A stretch of DNA of 64,000 bases from Pedobacter nototheniae (lineage in GTDB: Bacteria > Bacteroidota > Bacteroidia > Sphingobacteriales > Sphingobacteriaceae), in the NCBI RefSeq assembly GCF_004335085.1, contig NZ_RQRS01000001.1, positions 372,001 through 436,000 on the forward strand, written 5' to 3'. Of this stretch, positions 1-8,030 are shown in pieces (within the stretch, counting starts at the first letter, position 1; the number at the start of each line of letters is the position of its first letter). A program made the position numbers and the translations under genes. Under the pieces are notes generated by a model. That model saw nothing but the letters and a program-made list of their open reading frames with translations. It had not been told where the DNA came from and made no database searches.

Positions 1-105
1 AACACCGAGGGTTTTATGTAATGAACTTTCATGATCGCCATAGCCTTTTGCTGCATCCTGCAATATTTTGGAAATAGATTTCTTTCTGAATAGCTTTTCG
101 AACAT
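1..105 (-). CDS. Amino-acid permease (APC superfamily), N-terminal fragment cut by the window edge
   Basis: Reading the minus strand from an ATG at the high-coordinate end gives 35 codons beginning MFEKLFRKKS and ending HESSLHKTLGV, open to the window edge. A charged cytoplasmic N-terminus ending in LHKTL just before the first membrane helix is typical of cationic amino-acid transporters of Bacteroidota; the other permease of this kind in the window has a comparable KRTLSSTSLVALG stretch. Only the N-terminal tail is visible, so the family call rests on this similarity and no transport residue can be checked. It is divergent from the exporter that follows. Confidence 0.5.
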   Translation of the reverse strand, partial: MFEKLFRKKSISKILQDAAKGYGDHESSLHKTLGV

Positions 106-409
106 TGTTGTTAGGTTGTTGTATTCTCCAAACTTAAAAAAATATGTTCTAAAAATTTCTAATGCACGATATAAATTTCATTACATACAAAAATGATGGA
201 TTTCAATACCCTTTTTAACAGATTAATCTTTTAAAATTTACGGTTTATTAGTTTAAAGTCAAATTTGCACATTACTTTCATTGTAATAATTCATTCTTTG
301 ATTTGCATAATTCTGTTATCCTTTAAAAGCCTACTTTTGCCGCTCAAACAAGTATTAATAGATTTTTTACTTTGATTAATACAATTTAATTAATAATGCA
401 GCGAGGGAT
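106..409. promoter_or_regulatory. Divergent intergenic region with two Bacteroidota -7 boxes
   Basis: This gap separates two divergent transporters. It holds a plus-strand TACTTTTG at 332-339 for the exporter and a minus-strand TAAGTTTG at 129-136 for the permease, both matching TAnnTTTG. Neither has a TTG at the ideal 19-20 bp upstream distance, so the assignments are tentative. No small gene or RNA was recognised here. Confidence 0.4.
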
Positions 410-1630
410 ATGAGAACAGATACTAAAACAAAAAATATAAAAGAAAACCACCAGGGGATAGCAACTTTACTGGCTTTTGCATTAATTCCACTTTCAGGTT
501 TCGCAACCGATATTTACATTCCATCTTTACCAACAATGGCAGGTGCAATGAATGTTTCAAGCATTCAGGTACAGCTAACGCTTAGTCTTTTCTTAATAAG
601 TTATGGCGTTTCTCAGCTATTTATTGGCAGTGTACTGGATAGCTTCGGGCGATATAAAATTGGCTTGTACGCCTTACTTATTTTCGCAGGGGCGAGCTTA
701 ATTATTGCAACAACCCATAATATTTACCTGATTTATTTAATGAGAATTATTCACGGTTTAACCGTTGGTGCTATTGTGGTTGCTAAGAGGGCTTACTTTG
801 TGGATCTTTTTGAAGGTGATAAGCTTAAACATTATTTGAGTTTATTCTCTATTATTTGGTCAACCGGACCAATTGTTGCCCCATTTATTGGAGGATATTT
901 ACAAGCAGCGTTCGGGTGGGAATCTAACTTTTACTTTTTAGCGGGTTTCGCCTTAGTATTTGCAGTGCTTGAATTGGTTTTTAGTGGCGAAACATTAAAA
1001 CATTATACCGATTTCCACATCAAGAAAATAGCCGGAATTTATGCCCAAATGATTAAAACAACAAGTTTTACTTTAGGGATTGTTATGCTTGGTTTGGCTT
1101 ACTGCATGGTAATGGTTTACAACATGACGGGGCCATTTATTATCGAGCATCATTTACATTTATCGCCAGTAATTGCGGGCTATAGTTCGTTAGTTTTAGG
1201 CTTTGCATGGATGGTAGGCGGCTTTATTGGTAAAGCAACTATTAACCGTCCGTTTTTTAAAAGATTAGCTATAAATTCATTAATGCAACTTGTTTTTGTA
1301 GTTGTAATGATCGCAAGTTTAAGCTTTATAAGCAATTTGTATTCGCTAATTTTCTTTGCGTTTATAATCCATGTTGGCGCAGGTTTTACCTTTAATAATT
1401 ATTTTACTTTCTGCTTAAGTAAATTCCCTAAAAACGCAGGTATAGCTGGCGGCTTAACCGGAGGCATTACCTATGTAATTGTATCTTTTTTAAGTTATGG
1501 AATCGTAAACCTTGTACCTGCTAAAGATGAACGAAATTTAAGCTATAGTTATTTAATAATGATTGTTTTATCCTTATTGGTGATGTTTGTGATTTTGAAA
1601 ATCAGGAAAAAAGACGAAGCTATAGCTTAG
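410..1630 (+). CDS. MFS exporter, Bcr/CflA drug-resistance type
   Basis: This is a 406-residue inner-membrane protein with about 12 hydrophobic helices and a short charged N-terminus, the usual length for Bcr/CflA proton-driven multidrug exporters. The family features TDIYIPSLPTM in helix 1 (about residues 33-43) and the MFS motif A GSVLDSFGRYK (73-83) are present. The ATG is preceded by a purine-rich GCGAGGGATA. A TAnnTTTG box 70 bp upstream could drive it. The stop codon lies only 10 bp before a 41-bp tandem repeat array, so the array is probably transcribed as its 3' UTR. The actual substrate cannot be told from sequence. Confidence 0.85.
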   Translation: MRTDTKTKNIKENHQGIATLLAFALIPLSGFATDIYIPSLPTMAGAMNVSSIQVQLTLSLFLISYGVSQLFIGSVLDSFGRYKIGLYALLIFAGASLIIATTHNIYLIYLMRIIHGLTVGAIVVAKRAYFVDLFEGDKLKHYLSLFSIIWSTGPIVAPFIGGYLQAAFGWESNFYFLAGFALVFAVLELVFSGETLKHYTDFHIKKIAGIYAQMIKTTSFTLGIVMLGLAYCMVMVYNMTGPFIIEHHLHLSPVIAGYSSLVLGFAWMVGGFIGKATINRPFFKRLAINSLMQLVFVVVMIASLSFISNLYSLIFFAFIIHVGAGFTFNNYFTFCLSKFPKNAGIAGGLTGGITYVIVSFLSYGIVNLVPAKDERNLSYSYLIMIVLSLLVMFVILKIRKKDEAIA

Positions 1631-1640
1631 CTGGCAGTTG

Positions 1641-2031
1641 ATCCGAGGCTCTGCTGGAGAGAATCCGGTTGTCGGGAGCTTATCCGAGGCTCTGCTGGAG
1701 AGAATCCGGTCGTCGGGAGCTTATCCGAGGCTCTGCTGGAGAGAATCTGGTTGTCGGGAGCTCATCCGAGGCTCTGCTGGAGAGAATCCAGTCGTCGGGA
1801 GCTTATCCGAGGCTCTGCTGGAGAGAATCCGGTTGACGGGAGCTCATCCGAGGCTCTGCTGGAGAGAATCCGGTCGTCGGGAGCTCATCCGAGGCTCTGC
1901 TGGAGAGAATCCGGTCGTCGGGAGCTTATCCGAGGCTCTGCTGGAGAGAATCCGGTTGTCGGGAGCTTATCCGAGGCTCTGCTGGAGAGAATCCAGTCGT
2001 CGGGAGCTTATCCGAGGCTCATCTGGAGAAA
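1641..2031. repeat. 41-bp tandem repeat array A (nine full units plus a partial tenth)
   Basis: Units begin with ATCCGAGG at 1641, 1682, 1723, 1764, 1805, 1846, 1887, 1928, 1969 and 2010, exactly 41 bp apart. Differences between units are single-base (GTCGTCGG/GTTGTCGG/GTTGACGG, GAGCTT/GAGCTC, AATCCGG/AATCCAG/AATCTGG). The last unit decays and runs into a terminator. The repeat is much more GC-rich than its surroundings. Because 41 is not a multiple of 3, stop-free reading frames with a 41-residue period run through it; they lack a credible start site and I do not call them genes. The same repeat family recurs near 55.7-56.1 kb. Confidence 0.97.
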
Positions 2032-2036
2032 ATACA

Positions 2037-2068
2037 AAACCCCGCAGGTTGAAAAAACTGCGGGGTTT
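2037..2068. terminator. Intrinsic terminator after repeat array A
   Basis: A perfect 11-bp inverted repeat (AAACCCCGCAG / CTGCGGGGTTT) with a 10-nt loop lies between the convergent exporter and peptidase genes. The A- and T-rich flanks make it usable from both strands, and it would end a transcript that has read through the repeat array. Confidence 0.85.
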
Positions 2069-2104
2069 GTTATGAAAATGAATAATCTGTATTGAAATTT
2101 ACAC

Positions 2105-3811
2105 TTAACCCAGTTTCTCTAATTCCTGTTTTACAAAATCTGCTAATTCTTTAACATAAGTGGCACTAAAATCAAATTTAATTCCTGCAGTTTCATAAAT
2201 TTCGTTCATAGGTTTAGTGTAACCTAAGGCTAGAGCGGCTAAATATTGATCCAAAGCCTTTTCAGGATTTTCTTTATAGTTTTTCCAAACAGCAATGGCA
2301 CCAAGTTGTGCAATTGCATATTCGATATAATAAAAAGGCACTTCGAATAAATGCAATTGTTTTTGCCAAACATTACCAAAAGCTTGTTCTAAATCTTCCC
2401 AGTTGGCAAAACCAGCACCAAAACGATTATAAATTTGTTTAAACGTTTCTTCTCTATCGGCTGCGGTATGATTTGGGTTGGTATAAATCCAGTGTTGAAA
2501 CTGATCAATTACGGCAACCCATGGTAATGTTTTTAAAACATCGGCAAGTTGTTCTTTTTTAGCACGATTTAATTCCTCCGGGTTGCTGAAATAAACATCC
2601 CATTTATCCATAGAAATTAATTCCATACTCATTGAAGCAAGTTCTGCAACTTCGGATGGGCAATGTTTAAAATCGTTAAGCTCTAAATTTGCCGTTAAAA
2701 AAGTATGTATCGCGTGGCCGCCTTCGTGTACCATTGTAGTTAAATCACGAAGTGAATTGGCAGAGTTCATAAATATAAACGGTGCGCCAGTTTCTGCCAA
2801 TGGATAATTATAACCTCCAGGTGCTTTCCCTTTTCTACTTTCTACATCAAAAAGATTGTTGGCTTTCATGGTTGCCAGCTTATCGCCTAGTTTTTTATCA
2901 ATGGCATTAAAGCAAGCAATACTTTTATCAATTAATTCTTCGCCATTATTAAAGGGTTTCAATGCAGGCTTACCGCTTACACTTACTTCCATATCCCAGG
3001 GTTTTAAAACCTCCAAACCTAAAGCTTCGCGGCGTTTTTCTGCCTGCTCTTTTAAAATTGGAACGATTTCTTTTTCTATAGCATTTGCAAAATCATAACA
3101 ATCTTGTGGGGTATAATCAAAACGACCCAAAGCTTGAAACATATAATCGCGGTAATTTTCAAAACCTGCGTTTAATGCCACCTGATTTCGCAAACGAATT
3201 AACTCATCAAACAGGATATTTAAATCGTCTTTATCTATTAATCGTCTTTGTTGAATGGTTTTCCAGGCATTTTCACGTACTTCTCTGTTTAAGTCTTTTA
3301 TAAAAACCGAAGCCTGTTCCAATGTATATTCCTGCCTATTAATTTCTACACTCATGGCACCTGTAATGCCTTGATATTTTTGTTGTTTAACTTGTAATTC
3401 GGTAAATAATTCGATGTTTTCATCACGATAAAGCTCTAAGGCTTTTTTAATCGCTCTGCTGTAAACAAAGTATTTTTCTTTATCTAAATCATCCATAAAA
3501 GGACTTTCAACAAATTTTTTGTTTAGTTCGTTAGATAAAGGAGAGATTTTAGGCTCAATTTCAGTCGCAAAATATTGAAAGTTTTTAACCAATTCTTCAT
3601 TAGCTGTATCGCAACTCATTTTAATATAGCGCCATGCAAAATCTTCTTCTAAAGCCGCTTCCAGTTCCGAACGGTCCTTTAGCCATTGCTCTAACTCAGG
3701 AAGGCTATTAATTTCTCTATTCTGTAATTCTGAAAATAAAGGTTCAAGACTTTCCCAGGTAATGGCTAAATCTTGTGGAATATATGTTCTAGGTTTTTTG
3801 TTTATAATCAT
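2105..3811 (-). CDS. M3 family oligoendopeptidase (PepF/oligopeptidase F type)
   Basis: This 568-residue protein has no signal peptide, so it is probably a cytoplasmic zinc metallopeptidase that degrades short peptides. The zinc-binding HExxH is seen as HEGGH at residues 362-366 in TTMVHEGGHAIHTF, followed about 25 residues later by the glutamate-containing segment SEVAELASMSMEL that supplies the third ligand in M3 enzymes. Length fits the family (about 560-600). It stands alone, convergent with the exporter on one side and separated on the other by a low-complexity spacer. Substrate preference is not visible. Confidence 0.9.
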   Translation of the reverse strand: MIINKKPRTYIPQDLAITWESLEPLFSELQNREINSLPELEQWLKDRSELEAALEEDFAWRYIKMSCDTANEELVKNFQYFATEIEPKISPLSNELNKKFVESPFMDDLDKEKYFVYSRAIKKALELYRDENIELFTELQVKQQKYQGITGAMSVEINRQEYTLEQASVFIKDLNREVRENAWKTIQQRRLIDKDDLNILFDELIRLRNQVALNAGFENYRDYMFQALGRFDYTPQDCYDFANAIEKEIVPILKEQAEKRREALGLEVLKPWDMEVSVSGKPALKPFNNGEELIDKSIACFNAIDKKLGDKLATMKANNLFDVESRKGKAPGGYNYPLAETGAPFIFMNSANSLRDLTTMVHEGGHAIHTFLTANLELNDFKHCPSEVAELASMSMELISMDKWDVYFSNPEELNRAKKEQLADVLKTLPWVAVIDQFQHWIYTNPNHTAADREETFKQIYNRFGAGFANWEDLEQAFGNVWQKQLHLFEVPFYYIEYAIAQLGAIAVWKNYKENPEKALDQYLAALALGYTKPMNEIYETAGIKFDFSATYVKELADFVKQELEKLG

Positions 3812-3828
3812 AATGTTTAATTATTGAA

Positions 3829-3940
3829 TTATTGAATGAGTGAATTATTGAATGAGTGAATGATTGATTGAGTGAATGATTTGTACATTGTCTAAAACAT
3901 TCATTCAAAATTTAGTCATTCAAAATTCATTCATTCAAAA
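3829..3940. repeat. Low-complexity GAATGA/TCATTC spacer able to fold on itself
   Basis: The gap between the M3 peptidase and the prenyltransferase consists of reiterated GAATGAGTGAAT-like words followed by the complementary TCATTCA words, so the two halves can pair into a long imperfect hairpin. It could work as a bulky terminator or be slipped-strand expansion of a simple repeat. No coding sequence was seen. Confidence 0.6.
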
Positions 3941-3945
3941 CTCTC

Positions 3946-4803
3946 TCATTTATACCTTATATACGCATCAATTAAAAAACAAACAGCAAATACAACTGAT
4001 GCATAGCCATTTGTGGTTTGAAAAGCTCTGTTTACTTTACTAATATCATTCGGTTTAACTAATAAGTGCTGATAAATTAACATGCAGCAAAAAAATACAA
4101 CACCAATGTAATAAACCCAGCTAAACGTAGTAAAGAATACTGGAATAATTACGCAGGCAGCGGATAATACGTGCAGTAATATTGAAACATTTAAAGCATT
4201 TTTTATGCCAAGCGCTGACGGAATCGAATGTAAATTTTCTTCACGATCAAAATCTTCATCCTGTAAGGCATAAATAATATCAAAGCCACTTACCCAAAAT
4301 AGTACCGTTAAGGAGTATAAAACAGGAACCAATGCAAAATGACCTGTTACCGCAATATAAGCGCCAATGGGTGCAAGGGCTAGGCCTAAACCTAAAACCA
4401 AATGGCAAAGTGCTGTAAACCTTTTAGTGTAGCTATAAAAAAGTACAACAAATAATGCCACTGGCGATAAATAAAAGCATAGTGGATTAATAAAATACGT
4501 GGTTACAGCAAATAATATGCAGTTGGTAATTACAAAAATTAAAGCCTCATTAGCCGAAACTTTTCCTGCCGGAATATCACGCATTTTTGTACGCGGATTT
4601 TTAGCATCAATGTTTCTATCCAAATAGCGATTAAAAGCCATTGCAGCGTTGCGGGCAAATACCATACAAAGCAAAACTAAAATAAGTTTGTACCAGGAAA
4701 ATGGTGCTTCGGTAGTGGTAACGCCCAAAAAGAAACCAATCATTGCAAAAGGCAATGCAAATACAGAGTGCGCAAATAATACGAGTGAAAAATACTTTTT
4801 CAT
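3946..4803 (-). CDS. UbiA-family prenyltransferase, probably of menaquinone biosynthesis
   Basis: This 285-residue polytopic membrane protein carries both aspartate-rich motifs of UbiA prenyltransferases: NRYLDRNID (residues 58-66) and the YALQDEDFDREENLHS segment around residue 180. These bind Mg-prenyl diphosphate and transfer the side chain to an aromatic ring acceptor. Bacteroidota use menaquinone rather than ubiquinone, and the divergent neighbour is menG/ubiE, so the acceptor is likely a naphthoate-type precursor (MenA, or MqnP of the futalosine route). Sequence style (MAFNRYLDRNIDAKNPRTKMRDIPAGK) resembles the MqnP-like subgroup, but I cannot settle this without the rest of the pathway. 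The 19-bp gap behind engB suggests co-transcription. Confidence 0.8.
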   Translation of the reverse strand: MKKYFSLVLFAHSVFALPFAMIGFFLGVTTTEAPFSWYKLILVLLCMVFARNAAMAFNRYLDRNIDAKNPRTKMRDIPAGKVSANEALIFVITNCILFAVTTYFINPLCFYLSPVALFVVLFYSYTKRFTALCHLVLGLGLALAPIGAYIAVTGHFALVPVLYSLTVLFWVSGFDIIYALQDEDFDREENLHSIPSALGIKNALNVSILLHVLSAACVIIPVFFTTFSWVYYIGVVFFCCMLIYQHLLVKPNDISKVNRAFQTTNGYASVVFAVCFLIDAYIRYK

Positions 4804-4822
4804 TTATAAATAGAACAGAAAT

Positions 4823-5446
4823 CTAAAACTGTTTAAATACCGTGGGCTTAACAAAATCTTTGTTCACTTCGGTAATGAAGTGTAAAACCTCATCTCTACC
4901 TGTTTGTTTTTCGGCAGAAGTAACAATTGTTGTTGGAATTTCTTCAAACCAATCGCTCAGTTTTCTTTTAAAAGCAGCCACATTTTTAGCTGTAGTTGTA
5001 CCACCTTGTTTATCTGCTTTAGTAAATAATAAGGAGAAAGGAATTTGCTTTTCGCCCAACCAATAGCAAAATTCAAGATCTATTTGTTGTGGATCTAAAC
5101 GGCTATCAATAAGCACAAAAACACATTGTAAACTTTCTCTTTTTGTAATGTATGCACGAATAAATTTCTCCCACTTTTCACGACTAGTTTTGGAAACTTT
5201 GGCGTATCCATAGCCAGGTAAATCTACGATATACCAAGATTCGTTTACCAGAAAATGATTAATTAATTGGGTTTTACCCGGGCGTTGCGAAGTTTTTGCA
5301 AGCCCATGCTGATTAACCAACATATTAATTAAAGAAGATTTGCCCACGTTAGAACGACCAATAAAGGCATACTCGGGCATAGTTGGCGGCGGCAAAGCCG
5401 ATACCTGGGTGTTGCTGCAAACAAATGTTGCCGTTTTAATAACCAT
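4823..5446 (-). CDS. engB: Ribosome-biogenesis GTPase EngB (YihA/YsxC)
   Basis: This 207-residue single-domain GTPase has G1 GRSNVGKS (residues 30-37), G3 DLPGYG (about 74-79) and G4 TKAD (about 142-145). Length and the SAxPP.PEYAFIGRSNVGKSSLI opening are those of EngB, needed for late assembly of the large ribosomal subunit. The start ATG lies only 4 bp downstream of a minus-strand TACCTTTG promoter box, implying an extremely short leader. It is first in a probable two-gene unit with the prenyltransferase. Confidence 0.95.
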   Translation of the reverse strand: MVIKTATFVCSNTQVSALPPPTMPEYAFIGRSNVGKSSLINMLVNQHGLAKTSQRPGKTQLINHFLVNESWYIVDLPGYGYAKVSKTSREKWEKFIRAYITKRESLQCVFVLIDSRLDPQQIDLEFCYWLGEKQIPFSLLFTKADKQGGTTTAKNVAAFKRKLSDWFEEIPTTIVTSAEKQTGRDEVLHFITEVNKDFVKPTVFKQF

Positions 5447-5450
5447 AATG

Positions 5451-5458
5451 CAAAGGTA
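5451..5458 (-). promoter_or_regulatory. -7 box for engB (TACCTTTG) almost touching the start codon
   Basis: On the minus strand this is an exact TAnnTTTG match. It ends 4 bp before the engB ATG, so the transcript would begin at or within a few bases of the AUG. No clear TTG is present at 19-20 bp spacing. Confidence 0.5.
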
Positions 5459-5582
5459 ACAATTAGTTTGGAGATAGGAGTTGGCGTTATACGTCTTAAA
5501 CCGATCGTGGTCAATACTAAGTAAAGTTTAAAACAATTGTTAAACTGAAAACAGCAAACCCCAAACTGCAAACTCTTTTCTT

Positions 5583-5590
5583 TATCTTTG
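5583..5590 (+). promoter_or_regulatory. -7 box for menG/ubiE (TATCTTTG)
   Basis: This exact TAnnTTTG match lies 9 bp upstream of the ATG chosen for menG. It makes a TTG start inside the box implausible and predicts a leader of only a few nucleotides. Confidence 0.55.
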
Positions 5591-5599
5591 CCACATATC

Positions 5600-6331
5600 A
5601 TGAATCAGAATATCACCCCATACCAAGTTGAAGATGCAACCAAAAAAGAGCAGGTTGCAATTATGTTTAACAATATTTCTCACAAATACGATTTCTTAAA
5701 TCACTTCCTTTCCTTAGGGATTGATGTTTTATGGCGTAAAAAGGCAATTAAAGAATTGGTTTCTATTCACCCAAGAATAATGCTTGATGTAGCCACTGGA
5801 ACGGGTGATTTCGCTTTTGAAGCCATTAAAAAGTTAAATCCGGAGAAAGTTATTGGTGTAGATATTTCTGAAGGAATGCTTAATGTTGCCAAAAAGAAAA
5901 TAAGTGAGCGCAATTTAAGCGAGATTTTTTCTGTTCAACTTGGCGATTCTGAAGGTTTGCATTTTGAAGATAATACCTTCGATGCAATTACAGTTGCATA
6001 TGGTGTGCGTAACTTCGAAAACCTTGAAAAAGGACTAAAAGATATGTTCAGGGTATTAAAGCCTAATGGTAAAATTGTAGTTTTAGAGTTTTCTAAACCT
6101 AAAGCATTTCCAGTTAAGCAATTGTACGGTTTCTATTTTAAACAAATTTTGCCTTTCTTCGGTAGGTTTTTTTCTAAAGATACTCGTGCTTATACTTACC
6201 TACCTGAGTCTGTTGCCGCTTTTCCTGATGGTAATGATTTTACGGCATTAATGGAAAAAGTGGGCTTTAAAAGTACCAAACAAAGAATTTTAACGTTTGG
6301 AATAAGTTCTATTTATATCGGCACTAAATGA
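5600..6331 (+). CDS. ubiE: Demethylmenaquinone methyltransferase (MenG/UbiE)
   Basis: This 243-residue SAM-dependent methyltransferase performs the last C-methylation of menaquinone in Bacteroidota. SAM motif I is LDVATGTGDF (residues 62-71). The UbiE signatures YDFLNHFLSLGIDVLWRKK near the N-terminus, AYGVRNFENLEKGL in the middle and FSKDTRAYTYLPESVAAFPDG near the C-terminus are all clear. I chose the ATG giving MNQNITPYQ because the upstream TTG belongs to the promoter box. The stop overlaps the next start (ATGA), so translation is probably coupled to the porT-like gene. Confidence 0.95.
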   Translation: MNQNITPYQVEDATKKEQVAIMFNNISHKYDFLNHFLSLGIDVLWRKKAIKELVSIHPRIMLDVATGTGDFAFEAIKKLNPEKVIGVDISEGMLNVAKKKISERNLSEIFSVQLGDSEGLHFEDNTFDAITVAYGVRNFENLEKGLKDMFRVLKPNGKIVVLEFSKPKAFPVKQLYGFYFKQILPFFGRFFSKDTRAYTYLPESVAAFPDGNDFTALMEKVGFKSTKQRILTFGISSIYIGTK

Positions 6332-7128
6332 TAAAAAAATTAAGCCTCATTATCCTCCTTTTTATGCTATCAACCACAACTTTTGCCCAAAATTGGGGCG
6401 GAGGTGTAGATGATGAAGATTGGAGCTGGGGTTTTAATTTTCAATACATCTCTGCAGAATATAAAATTTTAAAAAAGAGCAATTGGCAAAGTGCATTTTA
6501 TGATGTGCCCAATACAAACGATATTTCTTACAATCCTTCGCCTGGTAGTGCTAAGGTTACCAATTCTTTAAGGTCTATTTCAAGTCCGCCATCTCAAGGT
6601 TTTGGTTTGGGTTTTGTAATGAATAGGAGGGTAACGGATAATTTTGACATTCGGGCTACACCATCCTTGATTTTTAGCGATCGGGTGGTGCGTTATGAAT
6701 ATGAGCCTATCCCGCCGGAAACATTGCCAAACGGGCAAACTAAAACTTATGATAGTACAATAGATAAGAAAATTCAGGCAACAATGTTTGAGTTTCCGCT
6801 TGGTATTAAGATAAAATCAAACAGGCAAAATAATTTCAGAGCCTATTGGATGGGTGGCATGAAGTATTCAATTGATATTGCTTCAAAAAAGAAAACCTTT
6901 GATGATGGTCTACCACCTGCAGAAAAGTTTCTTAAAAGTAAAAGGAATTATCTTTCGTACGAAACAGGAATAGGATGCGATTTATATTTCGAGTATTTTA
7001 AGGTATCGCCCGAAATTAAGCTCTCTTATTCTACAAATGATTTACTCCAGCACGACAATACTGCGTTTGCAAATCCAATTGATAAGTTAAAATTACGTCA
7101 ATTAACTTTCAGTCTGATTTTTCAATAA
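6328..7128 (+). CDS. porT: PorT-like outer-membrane beta-barrel protein (type IX secretion)
   Basis: This 266-residue protein has a signal peptide (MIKKLSLIILLFMLSTTTFAQ) and a body of alternating strands ending in a terminal aromatic LTFSLIFQ, as in a small outer-membrane barrel. The segments FGLGFVMNRRVTDNFDIRATPSLIF, FPLGIKIKSNRQNNFRAYWMGGMKYS and the SPEIKLSYS..L...L...LRQLTFSLIF end match my memory of PorT/SprT, a type IX secretion component that in other Bacteroidota also sits next to ubiE. The 4-nt overlap with menG supports a conserved arrangement. Family and neighbourhood agree, but no alignment was run. Confidence 0.72.
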   Translation: MIKKLSLIILLFMLSTTTFAQNWGGGVDDEDWSWGFNFQYISAEYKILKKSNWQSAFYDVPNTNDISYNPSPGSAKVTNSLRSISSPPSQGFGLGFVMNRRVTDNFDIRATPSLIFSDRVVRYEYEPIPPETLPNGQTKTYDSTIDKKIQATMFEFPLGIKIKSNRQNNFRAYWMGGMKYSIDIASKKKTFDDGLPPAEKFLKSKRNYLSYETGIGCDLYFEYFKVSPEIKLSYSTNDLLQHDNTAFANPIDKLKLRQLTFSLIFQ

Positions 7129-7149
7129 AGCATAGCAAGCAAAAAAACT

Positions 7150-7157
7150 TACCTTTG
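7150..7157 (+). promoter_or_regulatory. -7 box for the SDR gene (TACCTTTG)
   Basis: An exact TAnnTTTG match lies about 60 bp upstream of the SDR start and just after the porT stop. The -33 element is not obvious. Confidence 0.45.
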
Positions 7158-7220
7158 CCATCATTTGTTATTCTTAAGCCAATAAGTTGAAGAGTATAAA
7201 TGATATTAAATTTCAACAAT

Positions 7221-7979
7221 ATGTCTAAAATTGCATTAATAACAGGCGCAACTTCCGGAATAGGCGAGGCTTGTGCACACATATTTGCTCAGCAAGGTTA
7301 CAATTTAATTTTATTAGCCCGTCGTGAAGATCGCTTGGCTAAAATTGCGCATCATTTAGAAGATAAGTATGCAATTACCATAAAACAGGTTTTTGCAGAT
7401 GTTAGAGAGAAGGATAATTTATCAGCAGCGCTGGAGGGTATTTCTGCAGAGTGGAAAAAAGTTGATGTTTTAATTAATAATGCAGGTTTAAGCCAGGGTT
7501 TGGATCCAATTGATAAAGGAGATCCGAATGATTGGGATACCATGATAGATACAAATGTAAAAGGGTTGCTTTATATTACTAAAATTGTGTCCAACTGGAT
7601 GATTCCGAATCAACAAGGGCATATTGTTAACATAGGTTCTATTGCTGGAAAAGAAGTTTATCCAAACGGGAATGTATATTGTGCCAGTAAACATGCTGTA
7701 GATGCATTAAGTAGAGGCATGCGAATAGATCTTTTGCAGCACGGCATTAAAGTAACGCAAATTAACCCTGGTATGGTTGAAACAGAGTTCTCTGTGGTGC
7801 GGTTTAAAGGAGATGAAGACAAGGCAAAAAAAGTTTATGATGGCTTAGAACCTCTTATTGCTGATGATATTGCCGATGCAATCTGGTATGCCGTAAGTCG
7901 CCCTAAACATGTAAATATTAACGATATGCTAATTATGCCAACTGCACAAGCAACGGCAACTATCGTTAAACGAAATTAA
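7221..7979 (+). CDS. Short-chain dehydrogenase/reductase (YdfG-like NADP-dependent 3-hydroxy acid dehydrogenase)
   Basis: This 252-residue classical SDR has the cofactor loop TGATSGIG (residues 8-15), the NNAG stabilising motif and catalytic YxxxK as YCASK preceded by the serine of NIGSIAGKEVYPNGN. An arginine pair after the second strand (LARREDRL) points to NADP(H). It closely resembles YdfG-type enzymes that oxidise L-serine, L-allo-threonine or 3-hydroxy acids; the in vivo substrate is unknown. I chose the internal ATG (MSKIALITG) rather than the ATG 21 bp upstream because it starts right at the first Rossmann strand. Confidence 0.88.
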   Translation: MSKIALITGATSGIGEACAHIFAQQGYNLILLARREDRLAKIAHHLEDKYAITIKQVFADVREKDNLSAALEGISAEWKKVDVLINNAGLSQGLDPIDKGDPNDWDTMIDTNVKGLLYITKIVSNWMIPNQQGHIVNIGSIAGKEVYPNGNVYCASKHAVDALSRGMRIDLLQHGIKVTQINPGMVETEFSVVRFKGDEDKAKKVYDGLEPLIADDIADAIWYAVSRPKHVNINDMLIMPTAQATATIVKRN

Positions 7980-8009
7980 TTGCTTAAATTATTCAACAGT
8001 TAAGCAATT
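7978..8009. terminator. Hairpin after the SDR gene, possible terminator
   Basis: A perfect 10-bp inverted repeat (AATTGCTTAA / TTAAGCAATT) with a 12-nt loop overlaps the SDR stop codon. It lacks a long T run, so it may attenuate rather than stop transcription into the yqeY-like gene. Confidence 0.4.
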
Positions 8010-8030
8010 CAAATAATTAACTAAAAAGAA

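Noticed and set aside
1641..2031. CRISPR array
   Set aside because: The units are contiguous 41-bp repeats with no variable spacers, and no cas genes are nearby.
1638..2095. Stop-free frames of 145 and 114 codons running through repeat array A, as possible repeat proteins
   Set aside because: They exist only because a 41-bp unit without stops is repeated, start at TTG or inside a unit, lack a plausible start site and run into the terminator hairpin.
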